Assembly: GCA_033032175.1 (NCBI GenBank)
Contig: CM065314.1
Location: 1,426,001-1,490,000 of the forward strand
DNA length: 64,000 nt
Direction of reading: 5' to 3'
Source: Saturnia japonica
Lineage: Eukaryota > Arthropoda > Insecta > Lepidoptera > Saturniidae
Within the stretch, counting starts at the first letter, position 1, and each line of letters opens with the position of its first letter. The position numbers and the translations under genes are program-made. The notes under the pieces were generated by a model. That model had not been told where the DNA came from. It made no database searches and saw only the letters and a program-made list of their open reading frames with translations. Shown here piece by piece: positions 42,288 to 54,159 of the stretch.

Positions 42288-43485
42288 AAGAAAAAAAAAT
42301 CGATTCATACGGATGCAATGATGTCGAAATTGAATTCGTAATAATTTATGGGAGGAAACAATTATAAAGGAATATGAAAGATGCTAACTTAGGTAAAGAT
42401 ATTGTTGTTTTTATGGTTGTTTGTTTTTATTTCAAATATATATGAATATATGTACGTATGTATTTATTTCAATTAATACTCATTATATTTCCTTGCTTAC
42501 TGATGCTCAGGTCATTGGCTGATTACATGAGAAATGTGGACTGTTCAAAGATTAGCACTTTTCAATATAAAAAGTATGTCTTTGAAGAACTATATAGTTT
42601 AGTTAACCTCATAGAGAAGTTGATAAAAAATATGGTGGCATCGTAATATCCGTTGAAAGGAGTAAAGGATATAGTCGGTTTTGCTTTTTCGGAATGAAAA
42701 CTTCTTTAGCATCGTTGTTATATGAAAGTCGGTGAAACGAAATAGCGAAAGCGACAGTAAAAAGAGACAGACACATAAATTCATAAGATTTAGCGTGGGA
42801 GAAAATGAGATAGAAAAGTTTTAGGCAATGGTAAAATGGTACAAAAGAAGTTTGTTGCCACTCAATAATGAATTTTATTACCTCACCGAAAAGGCACGAA
42901 ACAAAAACTTTTTAGACAATACTTATGACATTCTGTTACTGATTGATATTGTGTTAGGTTACCATGGATATTTCAAATGTACATTAATTGAAAATGATAT
43001 TGTAAATAATTATTGTGAGTACTTGTATGTCCATTTTCATAAACTTTAATTTACTGTGTATTTGATCGTTTTCTGAATTTAAAAAACATATAAGTGAAGG
43101 TTTCACTTCTACCACGTATGAATGGCACACATAATTTTTCTATTATTTACCTCATTCTGAATTGAAAATACATGTGAATGTAGATCGCTAAGATTATGTA
43201 TTGTCACTCCTGGGGTTAATCAAAAGTTTCGATTACGTTATTGGCAATTTTGATACTTACTTTAGAAGGCGCTCCTAGTATGTGTATAAAAAAAGGCGTA
43301 GTTTCGAATTATTTAACCATCAAAACTCAGTCGAGACTCCGAATGTAAGTTGATATAATAGGTAATAGTGAATGCTACTCCTAAATGCAAGTATGTTGTA
43401 ACTCATCAGTACGTGTTTGGAGATTATCTACTTGAGAATGGTTGCAAGCCAAGCGAACATTAGAAAATGCCATACTGTAGTCTCA

Positions 43486-43511
43486 GATTACAAAAATTCG
43501 TTTTTGTAATC
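43486..43511. other. Perfect 11-bp stem with TTCG loop
   Basis: GATTACAAAAA and TTTTTGTAATC are perfect reverse complements separated by TTCG. In RNA this would be a UUCG tetraloop hairpin. There is no coding or terminator context. Confidence 0.8.
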
Positions 43512-43891
43512 TATATCTGACTAGCGGTTTCACTCGCATATAATTTACAAGAAATCACTGATTGATGATTTATAATACATCAATAAAGACAATATTTTTA
43601 GCGGCGGCCAGATGGTCACATCGGGGCTTCGCATGGCTCGTTCACGCCGCTAACTCATATAGGTCTATAGACCCGAGAAGAGTGTTGAATTATTTTAATT
43701 TTATATTATCTCTCAAACTATGCGTCCAAATAACATGATGTAAAAGACGAAGTTTATCTTCATTATAAATTGTCTTTACGATGAAGTAACTTTTGACCAT
43801 GCTTAAAAATGATGCTCATAAATTAATTTTTAATCTTCAACAAAAAAAAATGGCAAAGTATCTTATTACTTATACCTTATTACCGTATAAG

Positions 43892-43918
43892 AGATATATA
43901 TATATATATATATATATG
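43892..43918. repeat. (AT)n microsatellite
   Basis: About thirteen AT dinucleotides without interruption. Confidence 0.92.
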
Positions 43919-44089
43919 CTATCGCTGACATTTTTTATACATATATACTAATGGCCAATATTTCTGTAGAACATTGTATTGACGTATCATTATCCATTAA
44001 GCCAGCGTATGCGGCTAAAGCAGTTCGAGAGGGCTTCGACTTCCGACTTACGTAACAAAAATCAATATTTAAGGCTAGTTAGAAACTGT

Positions 44090-44700
44090 AGCCTATGCTA
44101 TTCCTCGTGAGTCTGGCTATCATATAAAAAAGAATTTTTCGAATCCGAATGGTAGTTCCATAGATTAGCGTGTTTAAACAGACAAACAAAAAACTTTTCC
44201 ACTTTATTATAATATTTATTAGTATTTGTATAGATTCGTATAATTTATAACCAAAATGTTCTAGTCCTTACTAAATAATTAATTAATACTATGTATATAA
44301 AAAAACCTTTACAAATAATGTATTATTTTAGAACAAATTTTATTATCATAAAAAAGGTTATACTGAGTAAACGTTAAAAATATACTGTCGAGGACTTTTT
44401 TTTTTTAAATTTTTTAAGACAAACATTTCCGTGACACACTTTTCTTGCGTAACTTTAACCATTCACGCAGCGCATGCAGTCGAAGCTCTCAAAAGGAATA
44501 AATTTAAACATTAAAACATGTTTTCCATTCCAACCAGTCGTTCCTGAGATTAGCGTGTTCAACCAAACAAATAAACTCTTCAGCTTCATAATATTAGTAT
44601 AGATTGATTGAGGAAGTTTATTATAGGCTATATGACACCACACCACGACTCTAAGGAATGGAGCAGTAACTTCTACGAACGGCAAGCAATCTGACAAATT
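44090..44700 (-). repeat. LINE-tail family F, two adjacent degraded copies and a rearranged piece
   Basis: On the minus strand 44450-44600 reads AAGAGTTTATTTGTTTGG, TCAGGAACGACTGG and GCTGCGTGAATGGTTAAAGT, colinear with 9083-9330. A second inverted copy lies at 44150-44260. The part at 44600-44695 (TTTATTATAGGCTATATGAC) is in the opposite, plus-strand orientation, so the block has been rearranged or nested. Confidence 0.65.
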
Positions 44701-44924
44701 GTAGGCAAGTACAACGGAAGAGTTGGTGGCGCGGCGCGGCGGGTCGAATAAATTTTAAAAGTATAAAGTTTATCCAAGGTATAAGTACAACTTTTATGTA
44801 TCACGTGTCACGTACCATATATGCTATGACTTCATCACGTTATTTTCCTTCAGCAAAGCCTTTTTATATTGTTATAGATTTAGCTTTATGGCCACAATCT
44901 CACCTGAACTTAAGTAACTAAGTC

Positions 44925-45065
44925 TAGTGAAAGATTGGCTCTCAAGTGTAGCTGCCGGAACATACTTATTGGTGGACAGATTTTCAACTTGAGGGTAGTA
45001 GCTAGCCAGGTGAAAGCTTATTGCAGGGATTCGAACTCAGATCTATTGTTGAAGAATCGAACAAG
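44925..45065 (-). repeat. tRNA-type SINE, copy 2
   Basis: The reverse complement reads GAGTTCGAATCCCTGCAATA, CACCTGGCTAGCTACTACC and AGTTGAAAATCTGTCCACC, colinear with 2750-2910. Confidence 0.78.
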
Positions 45066-45069
45066 CATC

Positions 45070-46440
45070 CTTCACGTGTTCAATCAGCATCCTTGACATC
45101 GGAAGTTTACCAATCGTGTATCATCTACATTGTAGTGTATATTTATGAATACGTTTGAAGAAACAGGTACACGTCCATAAGAGTCAGGTTGCGTCGGCTT
45201 TGTTTATCAGTTCCACGTAGTGTTCTGTTGTCATGCTATTTTTTACAACTAAATAACCGGTTGTTTGAACTGGAATTGACGTTAAACTGTTGAATTATGT
45301 GTCGGTTACGAGCCGACGATGTGCCGACAATTCGATTTTTATTGAACGAAACTAGCCATCCCGGGATTCGATATAAATGGTGTTCGATTGATTTCAGGAA
45401 TCGATATTAAATGATCAGATAAAACCAATAACTACTTAAATTTTTTAAGGTTGCTTAAATTATTTGCTTAGCTCTATTTTGTAGGATTTATCTGAATGTA
45501 GTGTTTTGAATTTACTATATTAAATTCTGGGATAATAAGGCAACTATTAGCAGCAAATGTCTTAAAAAGAAATAAATAAAATAATAACTTTTATGCTAAT
45601 TCACCATTTTTTATGGTTAGAAATTACACATATGTACCTAATGTTACGTAAGTGGTTAGTGAAGCAATTAATAAATTAATCTCTTATAAAACCTCAGTAT
45701 TGATCGAGGTACTGCGGACCTGAGGACAGAGTTGGAACACCTGCGACAATGCGTGTAGTCAACCAAACTAATGGGCCTGGAATACAGCAACACAAGCATC
45801 TCGAGCTCTGCTGCTTTACCGCTGAAATAGATATAGCGGTGATACATCCGAAAAATGAACTTTGTACACGGTCTACCCACAATTGTTAATACAATTATGT
45901 ATTTCTCATCGTCATCAGTATCTCTGTGACTTCTTTCGGAATATTATTTTTATTAGCAGAAAAGATAAAATTGACTTAACTTATTAGGCAAACTATGAAT
46001 ACTGAAATTAATACATTAAAAAAATAATTGAAAATAATTTAATTAATGAGACATCACCGAATAATTTTGAGATCGGGACAACATTCATTTATTTTATGAT
46101 TTGTGTTAAATTTTATGCCGTATTTAATCGTTTTAATTCTGCTGTTCTAATACACTCTTATTACCTCATTTACACTCTGTAACATATTCAACCAAAGGTT
46201 GCTTGGAAGAGATTGCTTTCAGCAATAAAGCCACCCTTTGTACTTATCATATAATTTTAATGTTTGATAAGCCGATGCCGCGATGTGAGGATGTCTTCCA
46301 TATTCCCCAAAGGCTGAAAAAGATTAGCTAACCTCAGTAAGGTTAGTATTAATGGTTTTGCGGGGCGGTATGACAGGGCAATTATGTCCAATTTGATCAC
46401 GACCACAAATCTCTGTGGGGACCGCTATACATCTGCTGTA
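45070..46440. other. Noncoding DNA
   Basis: No gene is supported. Overlapping minus-strand ORFs at 45668-45882 in two frames cover a slightly GC-richer patch without a recognisable domain. Confidence 0.4.
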
Positions 46441-46447
46441 ACATCAC

Positions 46448-46552
46448 CTATAGTAGTATGCACTGAGATCTATAGAAGGACGTACAGAGACCTATAGTAG
46501 TACACGCAGAGACCTATAATAGTACGCACACAGACCTATAGTTGTACGCATA
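46448..46552. repeat. 22-bp minisatellite, nearly five units
   Basis: Units starting at 46448, 46470, 46492, 46514 and 46536 follow a pattern close to CTATAGTAGTACGCAC.GAGAC, with two to six differences between units and a shortened last unit. The spacing is exactly 22 bp throughout. Confidence 0.9.
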
Positions 46553-46554
46553 GG

Positions 46555-46635
46555 CGTATCGCTTTTCAGGATCAGCCGATGTATATCCTTTAACCAAACA
46601 GGTTGGTAGGGTATCTGTGTCTGACTGTTTCGCGA
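46555..46635 (+). repeat. Dispersed retroposon family D, partial copy
   Basis: It has GTATCGCTTTTCAGGATCAGC and GTATATCCTTTAACC-like sequence, matching the first blocks of 6395-6440, directly after the minisatellite. Confidence 0.5.
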
Positions 46636-46979
46636 CCACACTGTATATGTTCAAAACCCTGCGCGCACCACCTCCTCAGTTCTGAATAAGCACAGCTTTA
46701 AAACTCACATTAAAGATGTAATCCTATAACCGGGGCTAAAGGAAAACAACAAAAACAGTGAAGTTTAGCTGCATAATTGAACTCGTCATCTGCTGTTGTT
46801 GTTTCCATATGAAAGAAGCAAGTACGCCCGGAGATATAAACACAGAAAATATTGAACAGCTAATTCACTGAAGGTACAACATGTTTGCACTTTTTGGCTA
46901 CAACGAATACAAAAATAGTAATAACTTCTGACGTGTGCTCTGGTTTTATTTACGCAAACGAATACTTTTTTTAAATACG

Positions 46980-47225
46980 TTGTGTTTTGTGTTTACTGTC
47001 AAATGGGAATTATAGGGTCGATGTTATAAATATACTGACGTCTGGAAATGACTCGCTCTCTGTACTATATTCACAAAAAGTAATATATGTAATTATTAAC
47101 TGTAAATTTTAATTACACTGTAAAAAAATTAACACATGAGTTACTTTTCGATGACTGGGATGTTTTCCAAACCAGTAGTAGTCTTGTATCGTTTATTAGT
47201 GCCTGCTTAGCGTCTAAATTCTTTG
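46980..47225 (+). pseudogene. LINE family L 3' end, copy 3 (heavily decayed)
   Basis: TTTACTGTCAAATGGGAATT, TATAGGGTCGATG and GACGTCTGGAAATGACTCG correspond to the last 25 codons, stop and first 3' UTR bases of copy 2 (37090-37145). It ends near GTGCCTGCTTAGCGTCTAAATT. Confidence 0.65.
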
Positions 47226-47229
47226 ACCT

Positions 47230-50219
47230 CGCCTTTTCCTGTTACGCGGGATTGGCTTTCCCATTCATGCGACGCCATTTACTTAGATTACGTATTTTTA
47301 TATTTAATTTTACTCAAATTAGTTCACAGAAAAGAAGTACCTACCAGTTTGGTGAAATGAATCAAATACGTTCAGAATTATTTCTCGTGTTGGCACGAAA
47401 AAATCCAACGATTATTTTAGTAGATTTTTCCCCTAACGTAAGATCGAACAACATATAAAACAATTCCCGTCTTAATAATGATATAAAAATCAGCATCTAA
47501 TTAATAAAGTTTTTGAGACTGATTGTTGACAACCGCACAGTTTAAACGGGTGTTAGTCAAAAAGCATGAAATATCGCACATCTGTTCTTTATATAATGTA
47601 GGTAACACTAAGAAAGGATATTTGAAAATTGATTCCCTAATTGGTTTAAAAAAAGAATGAATCCTGAGATGTTGCTTTTGGGGAAATCTCATGGGGCATA
47701 ATATGGATAGTCTATATCTTTACTATTATTATACAGTAGGTAATTTCTGGGTACTCATCCTAATGTAATTTTTTTTTTTTTTCTAGTAGAACGCTCCATC
47801 ATTCGTATTTACTGTAGGCTATTTTTATTCTTTTTAAATTTTATAATGTCATTACTGCGAACGAATTCTCAGACGGTTGCGCGAGTATCTAATAAAAACA
47901 AAAAATTTTGAGTTAGAAAGCGTACTCTTTGAAATCCACTCAACCTATTATTAATGTAGTTTTCAGATTTATATTATAAGACTAAATAGGAGCAAGGATT
48001 TCGGCTATACATCATTGCGCTTTAACATAGGTGTTAGGCAGTAATTATAATATTTCCACTTTTAATCCAGCAAATATCCTAATTTTCATTGAAACATCAA
48101 ACGAATTTTCACGGCAACAAAGTTGCGGGCATCAGCTGGTCATTAAAAAATTGGTTTAATTGGCAAAACTTTTCCAGATACTATTCAGAATCATCTGGTA
48201 ATCAATGGGATTTAAACGAATTCTTCTGGCTCCCTAGTTAGAACTTTCTAGAGAGTTTTTGGGGGATCCCAGGGTGCATGCTCTTAGTTTATATTTATAA
48301 TCCATTTCACATAAGCACAAAAACCGAACTATATCTCGCAAAACGCCACCAATATTACATACTATAGGGTCGAAAACCTAAGTAAATTAATAAAAAATAA
48401 AAACCACAACATGTAATTTCAAGATCCCGCCAAAAACTCCTAAATGAATTCGTTTCGATTTATATATAACATACCGATACGGTTTTTTCAACAACACTTA
48501 AAATAATCTATTTATTACACGTTATCTTACTTGGTTAATTTTATTTTCGTGTGTTCAGTGAGTTATCTGAACTCTATTATCTATTTTCGAACTCATAGTG
48601 TCAGTTCGCAGTGTTCACCGACATTTACTTTTCTTATCAACTTATCAATGAATTGACGGCTCAGTGAATGACTAGTCTCATTATATAGATATTTTAGTAG
48701 AAAATTATTAAATCCTTTATTACACATTATTAGAAAAATAAAAATATTTTCCGCTTTGCATATATATCAGTTTTATTATTATACAAAAATAATGTTACTT
48801 AAAATGAAGGTAGATTTAGTTTTTCTTTTGTACTGATAGGTATATTAATAATTTTACTACTTATGTGATTGTAGAAAATACCTAGTAAAATTCATTCAGT
48901 GTAAAGAGGTTTTTTTGCATCTATACTTCCAGCCTGCAATTCCAATTGCAATAGTAGGTACCTATATTTCCAAATTTCTGTATTGTTTCCTTTTTCCAAA
49001 GAGATTTTGTTAATGAAACCTGTGACGCGTGACAAACAAGCATACAGGCTATAGCAAACATAAATAAAAATGTAGATTGTTTTTATTATTTTATTTTACA
49101 AGAAACGGGTTTCCGAGAAATCCTCATTTCCTCTGTGCTTCACAGAAAAACTAATCCTCTCACAAGTCTAAACCGTCTATCTACCGTTGCCACTTAAATC
49201 CTTTAATCGCTTTTGGTTCATTTTAGTTTGTATTTTCGTAAATAAAACTTTTTAATCATAAGTAAGACGTGAAGAGCCTTTTGAGTGATGTTAATTTACA
49301 TCATTTTAACTAATAACAACATAGAATTGATATTTTTATGGTGTTAATTTTCTGTATCTGATTAATCGCTTTGTTGCTTGTCCATGAAAATAACTCCACT
49401 GAGGACTTGTTTTTGACAAGTACGTAATTAAAAAAGGTTAATTTCCAAATAAAATCTAAACAACTTAATCGAAAAGGTCAAGGGGAACGATATATTATAT
49501 ATTCGTCTCTTTCACACGTCCTACGTGTAGTAAGCCTGCGACGTAACTTGATATGCTGGCAATAAATAAAACACATTATCCTCTCCTTTTCGTTCTTATT
49601 GAAGTTGCTATATTTTTGTCCCTGTCATTCCTGAGTCTATCCGACATTGTGGAAGTTCGTATCGCTCTTCAAATACTTAGTTTAGAAGTTCTAACCTTGA
49701 ATTGTTGAATTCCTCAGATGTTGACTGTCTTACCTGCATCATCTCTAATTTCATGTTTAATTTAAACTTTAAATGGGTTTATTTATTTCATTTTTTGCAT
49801 TAATAGGGAACACATTTCTAATATTAGTTACATCGAATTCTCTAAACGTGAATACATAATGTCAATGTTGATTGATTTATATTCAAGTAATCATGGAGTA
49901 ATTATCTAATATATAGGTACTTTCACGCTGTCAACAAAACGGATTATTAATTCTACAAACTTTGTTTATGACTTTTGTTAATGAGTATGGATTCCATTGC
50001 AAGATTCCTTTATTTAAATAAGTAGGTAATTGGCGGACAATTAAGATTCAAATACCAAAAAACTATATTGACGGATTCCTTTACTTTAGCCATAATTATA
50101 AATATAATTTATGACTTTTTTAATTTAATAAATTTAGTAATTTTCATTGTTTCAAAGTTGCTAAGAATAAATTATGTTTTTTTCTTTTTTTGTTAATTCT
50201 CTCCTTTTTCAAATTTCAG
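47230..50219. other. Noncoding DNA, probably upstream intron of gene 3
   Basis: A repeat at 48290-48445 (GTTTATATTTATAATCCATTT to AAGATCCCGCCAAAAACTCC) matches 6980-7120 and a fragment at 28800-28855. No gene is supported. The 3' end is a strong polypyrimidine tract (TTAATTCTCTCCTTTTTC) leading to the acceptor at 50219. Confidence 0.5.
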
Positions 50220-50455
50220 CGAAACCTTACACATCACAAACTTAGAAAGACCGTTGCTTCGTTCGGGGAATGGCGGAATCCTTACAATGCAGGTTGTATA
50301 CAAAACTTGTTTGACCAGAATTAACAAAAAAAATGCCGGGCAAGTTCGCCTACAATAGCATTCCGCGCTGGCTGGTGGGTCCCGCCCGCGACCCGCCCCC
50401 CGCCCTGTCCGCGCGTCCCGCGCACCGACACCAGTCTGCGACCGAGCGCGACCGC
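50220..50455 (+). CDS. Gene 3: first coding exon of a gene continuing beyond the window
   Basis: A strong acceptor (CTCTCCTTTTTCAAATTTCAG) opens an exon with about 113 bp of 5' UTR. The ATG at 50333 (AACAAAAAAAATG, A at -3) starts MPGKFAYNSIPRWLVGPARD, then a Pro/Ala/Arg-rich segment to TERDR. GC content collapses after about 50455, where CGC|GTGCGT is the most likely donor (phase 0, 41 codons), although it is not a consensus site. Reading through would add only about 24 AT-rich codons before a stop. I do not recognise the protein, and no continuing exon is visible to 64000, so the next intron is long. Confidence 0.55.
50270..50314 (+). promoter_or_regulatory. Upstream ORF (14 codons) in the gene 3 leader
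   Basis: ATG at 50270 opens MAESLQCRLYTKLV and stops at TGA 50312-50314, 18 bp before the proposed main start. Its purine at -3 (GGGGAATGG) makes initiation plausible. If translated it would reduce or regulate initiation at 50333. If it were instead the true start, the protein would be only 14 residues, so I prefer the uORF reading. Confidence 0.5.
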
Positions 50456-52475
50456 GTGCGTTTGTATTATATTAAAATGTGCTCATCAGACAATATACAC
50501 CATACACAAAACATTATTTGTGACCGTTAGAATACTCGCTGTATTCAAAAAACAATGTAAATCGTTTTTTTTTAAATTTTGGTTGCAATTACTTTTTCTA
50601 AAAACCATTGTAAACTTTCGTTAATTCACCATCAGAAAAATTGCTCATGGGATATGTTGAAGGATAGTGAAACCGGTAATCTATGTTGTGAGAGTTGTGT
50701 GGTGTGCAATTTACGGTTCTCCTATTTCGGTTGATATCGATTTTTTGTTGTCACTAACCCCGAACAGCTGTTTAGGGGATGCGGAAGTGATGCCAGTCGA
50801 ACAAAACTATATTTCGCGTTTGGGCAACTAAGAAGTGCTGTTGACATTTAAATTTGCATTTAAAATAACGTAGTACCTATAATTAAAACGCAATTGCTTT
50901 TAATACGTATATTAAGTAATAAAACTATTTGTGACTAAAATAACAAAGGAAACAATTTGGATGATGTGTCTCTATTTAACAATATTTTCTGTTTAACATT
51001 TGAAAATATTAAAAAAATAAACAGTTTCTTCTTGCATTCGTGCATACAGTGTGAGTTTTTGTTTGTTCGAGTTCGTAGTGTCATATTGTGTTTTTTGGAT
51101 TTCTATTTACCTGAAGGATTTGGATTTAAACCTGAATATAAGGTAATACTTTCTTTATTATATTTTATTTCTCCCTTGATATTTTATATTCGTTTTATAA
51201 ATACATAAATTTCTCGGGCGGTAAGCAGATCGCTGCCATTCCAAACTTGTAGGCCTAACCGTCCACGGAGCGGTCGTTTGAATTTATTTCTTGAAACTTC
51301 TATGAAAAACGGTTTTGACATAATTTTAAATTCAGAAAAATAATCCTTACTAATATAGGCTTACTGTTATTTCTATTTAAAATACCAAGATTTTATAAGA
51401 AGTATAGAATCTTTTTTAGGAAGTAAAAAAACAAACTGCTAACGTTCATCATTATGAAATTGATACAGTATTGTTTATAAAAAATTACGACGTCCTGCCT
51501 GTTATGATTTCGTAATTCTAGGTGGGTTAGTATTGCTACTTAATGACTTACTTTTAGACTTTATGATTGTGTATGTAATATTTTTGAATACTTACTTTTA
51601 TACAATTAAAGTAATTAAATTAAAATATATATTAAAACGATTATGTATAGAATCACTGTGTAAATAAATCTTCACTGTAAACGTTTACGAACAATTATTA
51701 CTTATATCTACTGTACACAGTCTATCTCTTAAACACTGAAAATCAGTTATCTTGCTCTCTATCTATATTATTTAATATGACGTCTGTCCTTTTGTTTGTT
51801 CGATAATGTAGGTACGTCAAATTTTGCTATATAGATTGTGCAATGACTTCTAAACAAATTTCGGGTAGTTTCTGCAAGTTTTTATTTTTCATAATCTAAT
51901 ACAAACTGTTGTAAGTTTGTGTGGTTTATTAGAAGTACTTTAACGTTATTAGCAAAGGATGTGAAATAACTGATTATAAGTGGTCACATTACCCTAACCC
52001 AATGATATTTTATAAATAGATACGGCATTGACGTTCTTTACATGCCATCGAGAATGGTGAGCAATTGTCTTAATACCGGCGTGAGCGAGAAGAAACTTTT
52101 ATCCTTTTTTCACAACAGAGTTTCCGCCTTAACGCTGTAATTTCCTATCTCTCTTGTTTCAACATGCTGATATCAAAATTTGTAACGTTTTTAAATTGCT
52201 TTTAGTGAGAGTATAACGCGTCTATTTATAAAATGTCATGGCTTTATCTATATATGTTCGTCTTATTCGAGATCAGTAACTGATATACTTAATACTTCAG
52301 AATATAAAGTTGGAAAGCCTGATGTGCCACTGCATGTACCAAAGTTTAGGAACCAAAAGTATGCGAAGTTAATGTTACGGCGGTGATTGCATAGAAAAAA
52401 CTTGATCAAATTAGTTCGTTGGCAATAAATAAATATTCAGCAGGTGTGAAACTTATCCCTACTTATTTAGAAGTA
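50456..52475. other. Noncoding DNA, likely gene 3 intron
   Basis: A retroposon fragment lies at 51215-51280 (GGCGGTAAGCAGATCGCTGCC). A repeat at 52115-52245 is the inverted counterpart of 22068-22185. No gene is supported. Confidence 0.5.
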
Positions 52476-52479
52476 CTAG

Positions 52480-52825
52480 CGATCGCGCTAAGGTCAAAAT
52501 TCGACCAGCGACTTTTTGATCATAGGCTATTTTCTGTTTAACATTTACAGTATTCATAAACAATGAGTATTATCTACATCACTTACTGTCACTTTTCGTT
52601 GAGTGACAATGTCAATATTTTGGGGGGTCTAAGTTCAATGGCACTGGTCAGTTTATGATTCGCAGTATTAATTTAATATATTAGTAACAGATATAATAGA
52701 AAAATTTTTGCTTTCTGCACTCCTCCAAACTCAAACTTTAACCATGCCAAATCTCACAGTCTCCCGTTCACGCAATACGCTTATAAAGGTACCGAAAGCT
52801 TTTGCTTCACGTATTAATATAGAGA
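52480..52825 (+). repeat. Dispersed repeat family E, copy 2 (full length)
   Basis: It is colinear with the reverse complement of 12225-12600 over its whole length: AATTCGACCAGCGACTTT, TGACAATGTCAATATTTTGG, GGGTCTAAGTTCAATGGCAC, CTTTCTGCACTCCT, CACGCAATACGCTTATAAAGG and GCTTCACGTATTAATATA. Confidence 0.82.
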
Positions 52826-53439
52826 TTACCTGTGGACAGTACTTTTACCGTTTTGTGTGCAAGCATTTGATTACGACTATACTTACTTGATGATAAGTGA
52901 CAATATAATTATACAAAGAAGGTAACATTCTAAGTCTAAACTGGGGACACTGATTTCCAAAGTTTTTAGTTGGATCAAATGAGAAATTTTTCAATCGGAG
53001 ACAAGTTACCAAAATCACAAGATCATTAATACAGAAAGAAATACCCTACGCAATACAATGTTTTCCTTCAACTATAACTTTAGGCTCATTGTAGATACCA
53101 AGCCACATACTTCTCGGCTCTTCCCTAATTATAAGGAACAACTACGTCATCATCCATAGACAATTGATTATCTATAGATAACATTACCCTTTACAATAGT
53201 ATTTATAAAAAAGATGCCCTATTACAAATGATTACCTTATGGGGAAGAAGAGAGAATCAAATATACCTATTAAATATTTTTACCACTTATGTCATAAGTT
53301 AAGTTTGCTGTATATTAGCTTTGGCTTGCACCAATATCTAAATCTATACATACAATTAATCAAATTGAAGTGTCTGTTTGTAATGTCAAAATAACAGCTT
53401 TTTACTAAATGCTTAACAAAGTATATACGGTACCTGTAA

Positions 53440-54150
53440 CAAAAAAAGAAGTCATTATGAAATTTTAGTCTGTCTGTTTGTTCCGAGTAATCTCCGAAAC
53501 GGTTAGACCGATTTTACGAAACTTTAGCTGGCATATATCTGATGTTATAAGGAGTAACTTAGGCTACCTACATTTATTTTAGAAAAAGAATTATGTTTCT
53601 GTGCATATAAAAAAACTGGTCATGGTGAATCAATTCGCGCGCGCAAATGGCTTACGCTGAGTAAACCATAAGAGATACAGGGTTATTGGTTTTAATATTG
53701 ATAAATAACCGGTGTTTTATCGTTTTTATATATCAGAAGAAAAAATTAGATTTTAGTTGATATTTTTTTTTGGAATACATTTTCGATGTTGCATTTTTGA
53801 CTTATTTTGAAAAAAGCTAAAAAACACGATAACTCAAAAATGGTTAACTTTTGCATAATGCATATGAGGGTTAAAATTATTACAAATAGTCGCCCTAATC
53901 ACCTCCTAACGGAACTTGTCTAATTACCAATAGTCCTGTGAATCAAATTAATGTACCACACAATTGTGGACATTTAAAGAGACCTACAAAAAGTCAGCGA
54001 GAGTATAGTGTTTCTTCTAAGGAACACCCACAATAATAAGCATTTTTGTACTTACAAATAACCGGGAGCGGGGATAGCACGATTCGCGGGTGTACCCGAT
54101 CGACGGCATTCTTAAGTCCACGTTAGCGAAGCCGCGGGCACAGCTTAGCA
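53440..54150 (+). repeat. LINE-tail family F, longest copy
   Basis: It runs from GTCTGTCTGTTTGTTCC through AATCTCCGAAACGGTTAGAC, TAACTTAGGCTACCTAC and AAACTGGTCATGGTGAATCA to GTTAGCGAAGCCGCGGGCAC. It is colinear with 11195-11425 and inverted relative to 33563-33925. The middle contains unrelated AT-rich sequence, perhaps nested insertions. Confidence 0.7.
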
Positions 54151-54159
54151 CCTGCATAA

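Larger units (their letters stand above)
42290..44090. other. Noncoding DNA with repeat fragments
   Basis: The 42690-43130 segment shares AAAACTTCTTTAGCATCG-like and GGTTTCACTTCTACCACGTA-like blocks with 19390-19680. A hairpin at 43486-43511 and a TA microsatellite are listed separately. A family F end lies inverted near 43520 (CTGACTAGCGGTTTCACTCG). No gene is supported. Confidence 0.45.

Noticed and set aside
46448..46552. CRISPR-like array of 22-bp repeats
   Set aside because: The units are directly abutting without spacers and the DNA is clearly from an animal nuclear genome.
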